Shown here one piece after another: positions 28,496-36,988 of a DNA stretch of 64,000 nt; position 1 is the stretch's first letter, and each line of letters starts with the position of its first letter. The notes beneath the pieces are model-generated. The model worked only from the letters and a program-made list of their open reading frames with translations, was not told the origin of the DNA and made no database searches. Position numbers and translations under genes: made by a program. Origin of the DNA: Saccharolobus shibatae B12 (GTDB lineage: Archaea; Thermoproteota; Thermoprotei_A; Sulfolobales; Sulfolobaceae); assembly GCF_019175345.1 (NCBI RefSeq), contig NZ_CP077717.1:1216001-1280000 (forward strand), read 5' to 3'.

Positions 28496-29773
28496 ATGTC
28501 CATCGTAACGTTTCGTTTTAGGGCTTACACTGACGAGCAAACCTTGAGGGCGTTAAAAGCCCGGTTGAAGTTAGCATGTGAGATATACAACACGTTACGA
28601 TGGGCAGACATCTACTTCTACCAAAGAGATGGAAAAGGTCTAACACAAACGGAGTTAAGACAATTAGCCCTAGACTTGAGAAAGCAAGACGAGGAGTACA
28701 AACAACTATATTCACAAGTGGTACAAGAAATAGCAAATCGTTTTTATGAAGCAAGACAGAGGTTCTTCCAAGAATTAGCACGTTTTCCTAAGGAAAAGAA
28801 AATCCACAAGTGGTATTCTCTTGTCTATCCTCAAAGTGGTTGGAAAATACTATCCGCCAGAGAAATAAGGACTGGAAGTAGAAAGAATAAAAAGAAACTG
28901 CTTGTGCTAAGTTTGTCCCACTTAGGCATCTTCAAGGTCATTGTCCATAGGGACTTTCCCTTGGACAAGGTAAAGAGGGTGGTAGTTAAGCTAACGAAGT
29001 CTGAAAGAGTATACATATCATTTGTAGTGGAAGACTATGTGTTCCAGCAAGCTCCGAAAACAAGCAAGGTAGTGGCAATAGATGTTGGTGTAGAGAAGCT
29101 TCTAACAACTTCACATGGCGAATATTTACCCAACTTCAAGTTCTACGAGAAGGCACTCCGTAAGATTAAGCATTTGCACAAGGAATTGTCTAGGAAGGAG
29201 TTCCTTTCCAAGAATTGGTTTAAAGCCAAGGTTAAGTTAGCTAAGGCATATGAACATCTTGCTAATTTGAAGAGGGATTTGTACATGAAGATAGGGAAGT
29301 ACCTATCGATGAATTACGATGTTGTGGTAATGGAGGATATTAATGTTAAACAACTGGTTGGTAAGTCTCTCAGAAAGCTTAGGATGAGGTTACATGACGT
29401 ATCGTTCGGTGAGCTAATGGATATAATCAAATATCAGATAGGGAAGTATGGAAAGAAATTGGTGTTAGTTAATCCGTCAAACACGTCAAGGACGTGTGCT
29501 AAGTGCGGATATGTGAGGGAAGATCTAACTTTAGCTGGCCGTATCTTTACTTGTCCTAAGTGCGGTTGGATAGCTGACCGTGACTATAATGCTTCTCTAA
29601 ATATCTTACGTAGGTCGGGGTGGGAGCTGCCCTTAGTGCCTGTGGAGCTTCACCCTCTACCAGTACTCTCGTACTGGCAAGGTGGGGTTGTGAAGCAGGA
29701 AGCTTCCTCCTTCACGATAGACCCAAAATCATTTTACAAAAATAATTCCGGTAAGGTACTATTAATTTTATAG
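28496..29773 (+). CDS. tnpB: TnpB RNA-guided nuclease, copy A (C-terminus altered by insertion)
   Basis: 425 residues versus 409 in the other copies: the last three codons are replaced by 19 read into the ISH3 element. RuvC residues Asp196 (VAIDVGVE), Glu280 (VVMEDINVK) and Asp363 (DRDYNASLN) and the zinc finger (CAKCG at 334-337, CPKCG at 353-356) are all present. TnpB is guided by an omega RNA from the element's right end and cuts DNA next to a TAM matching the insertion motif. Because the right-end RNA region is split, this copy probably cannot make a proper guide. Confidence 0.92.
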   Translation: MSIVTFRFRAYTDEQTLRALKARLKLACEIYNTLRWADIYFYQRDGKGLTQTELRQLALDLRKQDEEYKQLYSQVVQEIANRFYEARQRFFQELARFPKEKKIHKWYSLVYPQSGWKILSAREIRTGSRKNKKKLLVLSLSHLGIFKVIVHRDFPLDKVKRVVVKLTKSERVYISFVVEDYVFQQAPKTSKVVAIDVGVEKLLTTSHGEYLPNFKFYEKALRKIKHLHKELSRKEFLSKNWFKAKVKLAKAYEHLANLKRDLYMKIGKYLSMNYDVVVMEDINVKQLVGKSLRKLRMRLHDVSFGELMDIIKYQIGKYGKKLVLVNPSNTSRTCAKCGYVREDLTLAGRIFTCPKCGWIADRDYNASLNILRRSGWELPLVPVELHPLPVLSYWQGGVVKQEASSFTIDPKSFYKNNSGKVLLIL

Positions 29774-30936
29774 AAAATAAATGGAATTTATAACTATATT
29801 AAGAGTTCAACAAATTGAAGAAAAGCTTAAGGTGAGGAAGACGGTATTATCACGAGGTGAACCAAGGTGATAACACCTTGTCTTCCCCACCAAAATAACA
29901 TTCAACAAATAGGATATAAATTACTTTCCATGTTAGACTTCCAAGGGAAAAAGGCAGAGAACGTAGAAAAAACGCTAGTCTCCGCGTGTTTATGGAACGA
30001 CTCCATAGAAAACAAGTCAAGCGCATACAACGTATCACCACAAACCGTGAGGAATTACGCGGAGGAGCAAGGTGTGGAAGTAGTTGAGAAACTCTTGGAA
30101 CAAGTGAGGAAAATATCCTTGGAGACGCTAAAGGGAGAGAAGGAAATAGACATTTCAATAGACTGGACCACCAAAACTTGGTACGGGAAACCGGTGGAAG
30201 GACTCGGAAGCTCGGAAAAGGGAAACTCATGGAACTACGCCACTGTGACGACTAAACATGATGGGAAAGTACTCCTACTGGCTTTCGTCACACAAGTGAA
30301 CGGGATGACTAAGGATGATATCGTGAAGGTCCTCGTGGAGCAAGTTGTTGCAATGGGGTTCAAGATAAGGTTAATAGCTCTTGATGCGGGTTTCTACACA
30401 GTTAATGTGCTTAACTTCATTTCGCAGTTCAATTATATAATTGGTGTCCCCGTTGGGGACGTGAAGGTCTATGAGGAGTTTGATGGAGAGTACATGACAA
30501 ATAGTAAGAGGCATAGGAGGGATGAACAGGTTAAGTTTAGGCTGATCGTGTATCGCAGGGAGAAAATCAAGAGGAAGAAGAAGGTTGTTTACTTCGCTAG
30601 GGCGACTAATCTTGACCTACCGAAGAAGGAGGTGTTGAGGTTGTACAATAAGGTAAGGAGTCCCATAGAGACCTCTTACAGGAACATCAAGGCTTTCCTT
30701 CCCTTCACCAGTTCCACTAAGTTCGTCTTCCGCACGTTGATCTTCGTGCTGGCCATGGTTTTCTACTCCTTGTACACCATATTTAAGGGTGTGGTGAGGA
30801 GGGAAGAGTTCAGATTATTGCTTATCCTTTTGTTTCCTGGTGATTTATTCAATCTGGAAAATTTTCTATTTAAACTAATAAATATGCTTATTAATGTAAT
30901 AGATTTATTTTTAGGGAGGTGATTTTGGGTCTACCG
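29715..30936 (+). mobile_element. ISH3-type element (ISC1225-like), 1222 bp, copy A
   Basis: Terminal inverted repeat CGATAGACCCAAAATCA / TGATTTTGGGTCTACCG (one mismatch), flanked by TTCA on both sides (29711-29714 and 30937-30940), a 4-base target duplication. Length equals that of copy B exactly. Confidence 0.92.
29867..30922 (+). CDS. ISH3-family DDE transposase, copy A
   Basis: 351 residues. DDE positions: ISIDWTTKTWYG (Asp about 99), LIALDAGFYTVNVL (Asp about 172) and NKVRSPIETSYRNIKAF, the Y/R-x-x-IE-x-x-Y/F-R Glu near 270, all as in IS4-superfamily enzymes. The frame is full length and ends within the right inverted repeat. Confidence 0.9.
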   Translation: MITPCLPHQNNIQQIGYKLLSMLDFQGKKAENVEKTLVSACLWNDSIENKSSAYNVSPQTVRNYAEEQGVEVVEKLLEQVRKISLETLKGEKEIDISIDWTTKTWYGKPVEGLGSSEKGNSWNYATVTTKHDGKVLLLAFVTQVNGMTKDDIVKVLVEQVVAMGFKIRLIALDAGFYTVNVLNFISQFNYIIGVPVGDVKVYEEFDGEYMTNSKRHRRDEQVKFRLIVYRREKIKRKKKVVYFARATNLDLPKKEVLRLYNKVRSPIETSYRNIKAFLPFTSSTKFVFRTLIFVLAMVFYSLYTIFKGVVRREEFRLLLILLFPGDLFNLENFLFKLINMLINVIDLFLGR

Positions 30937-30983
30937 TTCAGGAGGGAGTAGCTCACATATCTGACTAAGGAAATTTTGAAACC

Positions 30984-31256
30984 CTATTTGTAATTCAGTT
31001 CATCAACTTCCTTCTTTACTTCCTCCGGTAGCATTTTATAAACGTTTTTCATTTCCTCCCAATTTAAGAGGTGGTACCATTTAGCCTTCTTAGCCTTTAC
31101 CAACAAATAGTCTCCATCATTTAATCCAAGCTCCTTAGCCTTCTCCATAGGAATTGTTATCCTATAAGTAATGTATTCTTTCCCGTTTTTCTTGCTCTTA
31201 GTTACGGAAACCTTGCCTACGAAAACTACCTCCTTTTCTACTTGTTTACTTTCCAT
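30984..31256 (-). CDS. AbrB-like DNA-binding protein
   Basis: About 90 residues. GKVSVTKSKKNGKEYITYRITIPMEKAKELGLNDGDYLLV is an AbrB-like double-psi half barrel with an insertion, then a helical tail rich in Trp/Tyr/Lys. ATG at 31256 is preferred to 31265 (three codons earlier). Divergent from the winged-helix gene at 31319, with about 60 bases between, so the two probably share a control region. Confidence 0.7.
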   Translation of the reverse strand: MESKQVEKEVVFVGKVSVTKSKKNGKEYITYRITIPMEKAKELGLNDGDYLLVKAKKAKWYHLLNWEEMKNVYKMLPEEVKKEVDELNYK

Positions 31257-31318
31257 GATTATCACTTTCTGATAAAAAGTTATAAATCTTGTTATGAATA
31301 AAACAATCCTGGCAGAAA

Positions 31319-31564
31319 ATGGCTAAATGCGGTATCGAGACACTTAACGCAATATTGGTAGCAGTTTATGACACTACCAACGGTTCGTTATCTGCTCACG
31401 TTCCTTTAGAAGCAATATTGAGGAGGTTTCCAGGGCATTTAAGAGGAGATGCAAGGAGATGCATTAAAGAATTAATCAAAAGAGGACTACTGACGTTACA
31501 CCCTACTAGAGGGTCTACTACTTATCAATTAATTCAGAGAGGGTTAGATGCTCAACTAAACTAA
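31319..31564 (+). CDS. Small winged-helix protein
   Basis: 81 residues: ETLNAILVAVYDTTNGSLSAHVPLEAILRRFPGHLRGDARRCIKELIKRGLLTLHPTRGSTTYQL. The last part (IKELIKRGLLTLHPT..TTYQL) is a recognition helix plus wing. Likely a transcription regulator of viral, plasmid or TA origin. Start is ATG with AAAA upstream. Confidence 0.7.
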   Translation: MAKCGIETLNAILVAVYDTTNGSLSAHVPLEAILRRFPGHLRGDARRCIKELIKRGLLTLHPTRGSTTYQLIQRGLDAQLN

Positions 31565-32090
31565 TTAAAGGTGAGATTTCGTCAGTAGAAGAATGCTAAT
31601 TGTATCAATATTCGAGATAGAAAAATTAGAAATTAATAGGAAAAATTTAAGGTTGGGAAAGCTGGTATTACAAAAAATGGGGTTAAGGGGGCGGAAAGCC
31701 TCGCCTCTCTGAGGCGGGGATGGATAGCCCCCTTATAAAGTTTAAATACCTCTTTGGTGGAATTTTTCTTAGTGGCGTTAATGATCCTCCTCTCCAGCTC
31801 GATCGAGGGTTTAATGAGACTGAGGGAGGAGCAACTATCATCTCCATTTTCTATTTCACGGGATCCAGACAGTGTGAATGATGGATCCCCAATTTCCAAA
31901 TGGGAGTGGATCTCTGATCCACTCGACTGCCCACCAAATGAGAGATGTAAACCCGAATCAATGGTGGGAACGATGAGCCCTCTGGGAGGGAACCCTCACC
32001 CTTCCAGGGCGGGGAGCTTCCGGTATAAAAACCTTTCCATCAAAAATCAAGCACAGTCCACACTACTTATGAAAAACAAGACTCTCCTTA

Positions 32091-33038
32091 TCACTCGTCA
32101 GCCTCAAAGGGCTTATTATAGTACAGTACAGCCCAAGTAATAACAGCAAGCTTCCTAGCACAAGCAATAATCAACTCCTTACCCTTCAACCTACCCTTGT
32201 GCTCCTCATAAAAACGCTTGATAACAGGGTTAACCCTAATAGCAGTTAAAGCTGCAAGGTAAAAAGCCCTCCTCAAAACAGCATCACCTTTCTTAGAAAT
32301 ACCCCTTGAAACAACACCCTTCCCACTAGACTCAACAACCGGATCAAGACCACAATAAGCAACAAACCTCTTCTTATCAGAAAAGCGCCTAACATCACCA
32401 ACCCTAGCCAAAATAATACAACCCAGCGTCCTACCAATACCCGGAATAGTGAAAATCAAACTATCCTTGGGAACAAAATTCTCAAGCTCTTCCTCAATCT
32501 CCCTCTTCCTACCCTCAAGCCTCTCCAGTTCGCCTAAAAGAAACCTAACCTCAGACAACACTGCATTATCCTCCCCTCTCAATACCTCATTCAAGTTCTC
32601 CCTGGACAAACTATCCCTATATCCTAGAAGTACTAAATCCCTCCTCAACCTGTTCTTAACCCTAACAATACTCCTTGTCACAAAATCCCATTGGCTTGTT
32701 AACTCCCTAGCCTCACTCGTTATAAACTCACTACCCATATTAACAACTAGTTCAGCAAGCTTTTTATCATTCTTGTCGCTCTTCTTACCCCTAAAATCCT
32801 TAAACTTCTTGAGCACCAAGGGGTTAATAATCCTAACATCATACTCATTACCCAAATACTTAACCAAGTTAATGTGGTAAACTCCAGTACTTTCAATACC
32901 TATCTTGCAACCCTTAGGCAAGATTTGCTTTACTCCCTCAAACCCTTGCTTATTATTAGGAAACTCGTAAAACTTACCTTGGAAATACACTACTAATTTA
33001 TCTTTTGATACATCTATTCCTGCAACTGGGGCCTCCAT
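32091..33038 (-). CDS. IS110-family recombinase, copy 2 (one-residue deletion in the active site)
   Basis: 315 residues, differing from copy 1 by loss of the Ala after the last catalytic Asp (KKSDKND-KKLAEL instead of KNDAKKLAEL) and few other changes. The deletion shifts the helix bearing Asp88/Asp91 by one residue and may inactivate the enzyme. Ser in RGISKKG is kept. Confidence 0.9.
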   Translation of the reverse strand: MEAPVAGIDVSKDKLVVYFQGKFYEFPNNKQGFEGVKQILPKGCKIGIESTGVYHINLVKYLGNEYDVRIINPLVLKKFKDFRGKKSDKNDKKLAELVVNMGSEFITSEARELTSQWDFVTRSIVRVKNRLRRDLVLLGYRDSLSRENLNEVLRGEDNAVLSEVRFLLGELERLEGRKREIEEELENFVPKDSLIFTIPGIGRTLGCIILARVGDVRRFSDKKRFVAYCGLDPVVESSGKGVVSRGISKKGDAVLRRAFYLAALTAIRVNPVIKRFYEEHKGRLKGKELIIACARKLAVITWAVLYYNKPFEADE

Positions 33039-33175
33039 ATATACTCACCCTTATGTTTTATTCGGGCTTCAAGCCCAACTTCCGGTACGAATTTGGAGGC
33101 GGGCCAAGCTCCCCGTCGAGCTTTAAGCCCAAGGAAGTCAACGGCCTCAACCCCAGTCAGATCTGTATTACGCAG
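33039..33175 (-). ncRNA. Candidate IS110 bridge RNA, copy 2
   Basis: Same leader as copy 1 with the same four guide segments (TTGACTTCCT, CGGGGAGC, TACCGGAAG, CATAAGG); one base differs in the small GAGCTT/GAGCTC hairpin. Same target sequence context. Confidence 0.72.
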
Positions 33176-33479
33176 ATCTGACTAATATGTTTTATATAAG
33201 CAAGTCAGCAGTGGGAGATGAAACTTAATAACACGAAGCTCTCCCAATCAAGTAAATGTTCATTAATAGCAGTTGTAGGAAAATCGTTACATCTTTACAT
33301 TAAAAACATATAAGAAAGATCCTCCTACTTACTGAAAAAACTATATGATAAGTAATAAAAATAAGGGAGTAAATTTAAAGTATTTATTATCTCATGAGCG
33401 AATATTATAATTTTTTATGGTAAGGAAATTTCCTTAAACTACTGTTCATTTACTATTCTTAGACGTTAAGCCTAATTTT

Positions 33480-33507
33480 AAATATCATATTTTAGAATAT
33501 GATATTT
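33480..33507. promoter_or_regulatory. Perfect palindrome before the ATPase gene
   Basis: AAATATCATATT, a TTAG spacer, then AATATGATATTT: 12 bases perfectly inverted, ending exactly one base before ATG 33508 and covering an earlier in-frame ATG (33499). Likely an operator or a start-codon hairpin controlling the ATPase. Confidence 0.6.
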
Positions 33508-34761
33508 ATGAATATGGTAGATAGAGAAAGAGAGTTACAAGCCTTGAAGAAAAGGCTTTCATCAAATGATTTAGAGCTTATAATAATTTACGGAAGGAGA
33601 AGAATAGGAAAGACTTTCCTTATCCTAAACGCTGTTAATGGTTATGATTTCATATATTATTTAGCTACAGAAAAAAACAATTTAATAAAATTCAAGGAAT
33701 TGGCGGAAAGTAAATACGAAGAAATAAAATACGTAAAGGAAGATTGGGAGGCAATTTTTCACTATTTGAGAGATAAGATTATCATAATAGATGAGTTTCC
33801 GTATATGATAAAAGAGGATGAGAGCGTATTATCAACCTTCCAAAAAATTGTTGATGAGACTCTAAAAGGTAGTAAAACTAAGCTAATTTTACTTGGCTCT
33901 TCCGTTTCCATGATGGAAGACGCAATATCCTATAAAAGCCCTCTTTACGGTAGGAGAGCTGCGTCTATCGAATTAAAAGAGCTCAAATTTAAAGATCTGA
34001 AAGGGTTTAATTTATCCCTAATTGATGCAATACACGTTTACGGCTTTGCCGGTGGAGTACCTTTTTATCTCACAAAGGTTAAAACTCCTTTCTTAAAGTG
34101 GATCAATGCAGAATTAAAAGAAGTTGACTCTTTTATAAAAGATGAGATAGACTTTATGTTAAGATACGAGTTTTCTGAGATTGGTACGTATAAGGAAATA
34201 TTGCACGCAATTTCTTTTGGCAAAAATACGTTAGGGGAAATAAAGGACTTTGTTAGAGTAAGTGGAGACGTTTCTTCATATTTAAATAAACTTGAGAAAA
34301 TAGGAATAATAGGAAAGGAGTTCCCCTATAAGATGAAGAAGGGTGCTAGGTATTATATTAAGGATAATTTTACACTGTTCTGGTTCACATTCATTTATCC
34401 AAACTTAAGCTTAATAGAGGAAGGAATTTTTGAGATAAAAGAGGACGAGTATAACGTATACTTAGGGAGAATTTTTGAGAAAATAGCTAGAGAGTACGTG
34501 AAGGACGTATATAAGGTTAAGATAGAAAGGCTCTGGTTTAAGGATGTGGAAATAGATATATATGGAAATGGAATAGCTGGTGAATGTAAGTGGAGTGAAG
34601 GAATAAATGGGGAGAAAGTACTTTACGAATTAAAAAGAAAAGTTGAAGATTTAGGACTAGACGTTAAAAAATACATAATATTTGCAAAAAGCTTTTCAAA
34701 AACTAATGAAGAGGCTGAGTTTATAGATCTCAAAAAGCTAGAACAATGGTATAAAGCTTAA
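33508..34761 (+). CDS. Archaeal ATPase (AAA/STAND type) with C-terminal DUF234 nuclease-like domain
   Basis: About 417 residues. Walker A is YGRRRIGKTFL (residues ~28-38), Walker B IIIIDEFPYM, sensor LILLGSSVSMME. A winged-helix part follows (SSYLNKLEKIGIIGKE), and the C-terminus (FEKIAREYVKD ... EVEIDIYG..IAGECKWSEG) carries the D-x-n-E-x-K signature of a PD-(D/E)xK fold typical of DUF234. Start chosen at 33508 because an upstream ATG lies within a palindrome. These ATPases are abundant in thermophilic archaea; cellular role unknown. Confidence 0.85.
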   Translation: MNMVDRERELQALKKRLSSNDLELIIIYGRRRIGKTFLILNAVNGYDFIYYLATEKNNLIKFKELAESKYEEIKYVKEDWEAIFHYLRDKIIIIDEFPYMIKEDESVLSTFQKIVDETLKGSKTKLILLGSSVSMMEDAISYKSPLYGRRAASIELKELKFKDLKGFNLSLIDAIHVYGFAGGVPFYLTKVKTPFLKWINAELKEVDSFIKDEIDFMLRYEFSEIGTYKEILHAISFGKNTLGEIKDFVRVSGDVSSYLNKLEKIGIIGKEFPYKMKKGARYYIKDNFTLFWFTFIYPNLSLIEEGIFEIKEDEYNVYLGRIFEKIAREYVKDVYKVKIERLWFKDVEIDIYGNGIAGECKWSEGINGEKVLYELKRKVEDLGLDVKKYIIFAKSFSKTNEEAEFIDLKKLEQWYKA

Positions 34762-34847
34762 AAATGGAAAGATACTATAAAATGTATAATATTCTTAATA
34801 CTTAGAAAAACTAAAAAATCCAGATATATCAATCTAGAGTATCGTTA

Positions 34848-35016
34848 TAGTGTCGTCATTAAGCTATTTATATTTTTATGACGAGCATTACTTAGGCTAG
34901 CTTCAAGAGAGCAACGAAGGCAGTAAATAGGAGCGTTCGCATCATGATGTACTCCATACCCTAGTCTTATGGGAGAGAAAACTAATCCCAGGGTTTGTAG
35001 CTTAATAACTACACTA
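34848..35016 (+). repeat. Deletion derivative of an IS1-like element, 169 bp
   Basis: Termini TAGTGTCGTCATTAAGCTA and TAGCTTAATAACTACACTA. The interior keeps the end of a transposase gene (CTTATGGGAGAGAAAACTAA, compare 42853-42875 in the longer element), so it arose by internal deletion. Confidence 0.72.
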
Positions 35017-35166
35017 TGTCCACACTCTGAGTAATTATAGCCAACTTTATAGTCTATTTCTTAGTAAGTGCGAAGAGAAATAGCTTTTATCTATACAAAA
35101 TATAACCAGTTAGCCTCTTAACTCACTCATTCCCGACATTCTCCCATTTAATAGCCCTTTTACTCC

Positions 35167-35236
35167 TTTGCAACTCCTACGGTTGCAAACTTAGGTCTGT
35201 TAGAGGCGAGCATGTAGTGCCTATTATGAAAAAGAC
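35167..35236 (-). repeat. Repeat R, copy
   Basis: On the minus strand: CTTTTTCATAATAGGCACTA, GCTCGCCTCTAACAGACC, then TTTGCAACCGTAGGAGTTGC, a short stem. The best preserved R copy. Confidence 0.6.
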
Positions 35237-35264
35237 TATATATTACTATATAAAGTTACTACAT

Positions 35265-35510
35265 ATGGAAGAAGTTAAAGTTACGAGAAACTATCAGATA
35301 ACTATCCCCTCCACGATTAGAGCTAAACTAGATATTCGAATTGGTGACAAACTGTTAGTTTATGTTGAAAATAATAAAATAATTATAGAAAAGAAAAGCG
35401 GAAATATCGCATCGTTAAACCTTAGGTTAGGTAGGAAGTTTACCGATGAGGATATTAACAAAATCATAGCCGAGGCCGGAGAGGAAATTGGAAGAAACAG
35501 TAGTAGTTGA
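35265..35510 (+). CDS. AbrB-type antitoxin (VapB) with destroyed toxin partner
   Basis: 81 residues from ATG 35265 (the frame is open from 35217 through the R repeat, which is not expected to be coding). VTRNYQITIPSTIRAKLDIRIGDKLLVYV is the DNA-binding fold. The vapC start overlaps its 3' end. Confidence 0.83.
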   Translation: MEEVKVTRNYQITIPSTIRAKLDIRIGDKLLVYVENNKIIIEKKSGNIASLNLRLGRKFTDEDINKIIAEAGEEIGRNSSS

Positions 35511-35529
35511 TACCAATTTTGTGATCGCT
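35489..35529 (+). pseudogene. VapC 5' remnant
   Basis: TTG then EETVVVDTNFVIA, a typical PIN N-terminus, cut at 35530 by CTGACTT, the right terminus of the 355-bp element. Confidence 0.7.
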
Positions 35530-35621
35530 CTGACTTCCTTATATAAAACATATTAGTCAGATCTGCGTAATACAGATCTGACTGGAGTTGAGGCCGTTGA
35601 CTTCCTTGAGCTTAGAGCTCG
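35530..35621 (+). mobile_element. IS605/IS110 composite fragment (right terminus plus IS110 left end)
   Basis: CTGACTTC-CT-TATATAAAACATATTA, the CAGATCTG hairpin and GTTGACTTCCTTGAG, then cut by the IS5-like element at 35622. Same arrangement as at 13.4-14.6 and 31.7-33.2 kb. Confidence 0.78.
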
Positions 35622-36895
35622 AGAGACTGTCCCAAACGCAAATAATTGAATAAAAATATAGAAAGAGAAATATTGTATTACGAACCATGAGGAATGAAAT
35701 ACAATTTTATCTTTCAGTATAACGTGAGACTAAACTTATACTGTAAGGGGAAATAATCAAATGTAGAGAAAAACAGAATTTTCCACATAATCCACACTAC
35801 CTCGATCAACTCTCGCGGTACAAAGTTAGTGGGCTAACTGACTCTCGGGAACCCGCGACAGCACTGAGGTGTAGATCGAGGAGTTGTAGATCAACGCAAT
35901 AACGTAGACGAAAAGCTCCACCATCTCCTTGTCTACTGCATAAGGCCTCCAATACCTTTCCAAGAAAATCCCAAAGAACTCAACGTACCTCCTAAAACTT
36001 GGGAAACCAAGTCGATGTTTTCCCCACGAAACCCCTATCAACAACCTTATAACCGCTGTGGAAGAAGCCGACCTTGTTGTCGGGGAAATTGGCAAGTTTC
36101 ACTTGAATCTCGTGTATTAACATTGTGGGCGACATGAGAGTGAAGACCTTGAAGCCGAAGTAACTCCTATTCCTCTTCTTGGCGAACTCTCCCTTGAACC
36201 TTCTCCTAACTTTGCAGTTCATATATTGGTAGAGTAGTTTGCCTCCTTGTACTTCCCCTGCCTTAGGCTCAGTTGGAACTTCTTCCACAAGGTCTCTTTA
36301 TTCCTCTTCCCGAAGGGGACTTCGATCAGAAAGGAGTCAGCCCTAGAGCTTCCCGACCTTGCCGAACAAGGCACTACTTGGTAAGTAGTCAACAAGTCCG
36401 CTCAACTTCCGCTCCAGCTCCTTGGTGAACTCCTTGAAAACTGTACCGATTTTTCCCCAAATTTCTTTGCTCTTCTGTGGATCTCCGACTTAGACTTCCA
36501 TTCCCCTAGGAACCATCTGACCACCATGTCGGTTCGGTAGTAGCTCCAAACATCTCTGTAGGAACACGTCCACACTACCATGACTATTAAAGCTCTCAAT
36601 ATGAAGAGATCGTCTATACATGACAATACTTGGGACGTGGTCAGCACGTAGTCCATTTTCACAAGAATTTTATGTCTTGATGATAATTCTTCATAGGGAA
36701 CCGGGCCGTTGTAACATTTAATCCACGGTTCCATGAATATCGGTACTACATCGTCCCGGTTCCCTTTAAGTGTTACTCCACTTTTAACGTGAAGTGAAAA
36801 TTCAAAATTTCTCAGTTGTTTATCTTTTCTTTTGAATAATTCTCCATAAACTTGTACATAGATTTATTGAATTAGTTGCACTCGGGACAGTCTCT
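35622..36895 (-). mobile_element. IS5-like element, about 1274 bp, both ends present
   Basis: AGAGACTGTCCC at both ends in inverted orientation; the sub-terminal bases differ (AAACGC versus GAGTGC). Compared with the fragments at 3046 and 63469 it has small deletions in the transposase gene. Size would suit ISC1290/ISC1234-type elements, but this name is a guess. No target duplication is obvious. Confidence 0.8.
35826..36734 (-). pseudogene. IS5-like transposase with frameshifts
   Basis: Pieces in different frames: 36734-36402 (KCYNGPVPYEELSSRHKILV ... YRDVWSYYRTDMVVRWFLGE), a lost frame around 36290-36400, 36288-35992 (YQYMNCKVRRRFKGEF ... VGFFHSGYKVVD) and 36095-35826 (FPSFRRYVEFFGIFLERYW). 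The segment around 36240 lacks three bases plus more relative to 3.6 kb, so the gene is inactive. Confidence 0.75.
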
Positions 36896-36988
36896 TAACG
36901 TGAAAAAGGATTCAGCCCTGTTTACACTTGATTATGCAGTTTATTCCTCTTTTCTCGAGAAAAGTTTCTCAGAAGAGGAAAAGCTTAA
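36896..36988. other. Short spacer with shared motif and a perfect palindrome
   Basis: AACGTGAAAAAGGATTCAGC repeats the sequence at 12007. Further on, CTTTTCTCGAGAAAAG (about 36950-36965) is a perfect 16-base palindrome just beyond the 3' end of the coiled-coil gene and may act as its terminator. Confidence 0.45.

Larger units (their letters stand above)
28391..30956 (+). mobile_element. TnpB-only IS605-type element (ISC1316-like), copy A, containing an ISH3-type element
   Basis: Starts AAAGATAAGGGG directly after TTAT (28387-28390) and ends AGCTCAC at 30956. Removing the 1222-bp ISH3 element and its 4-base duplication leaves 1340 bp, the same as copies B, C and D. Left hairpin: CCTCACC TTTT AAGGTGG flanked by GGGGAC / GTCCCC (28405-28455). 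The right-end hairpin CTTCCTCCTTCAGGAGGGAG is where the ISH3 element inserted. No TnpA gene. Confidence 0.88.
32017..33200 (-). mobile_element. IS110-family element, ISC1190-like, copy 2
   Basis: Same junction as copy 1 (CTTCCGGTA at 32017 to TTTTATATAAG at 33200). 1184 bp because three bases are missing within the recombinase gene. Confidence 0.85.
31672..33208 (+). mobile_element. IS605-type 355-bp element with IS110, composite copy 2
   Basis: Directly 3' of TTAC (31668-31671), ends AAGTCAG at 33208. Nearly identical to 13074-14615 including the IS110 junctions; flanks are different on both sides, so the whole composite moved or was copied as one unit with the outer element's ends. Confidence 0.85.
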
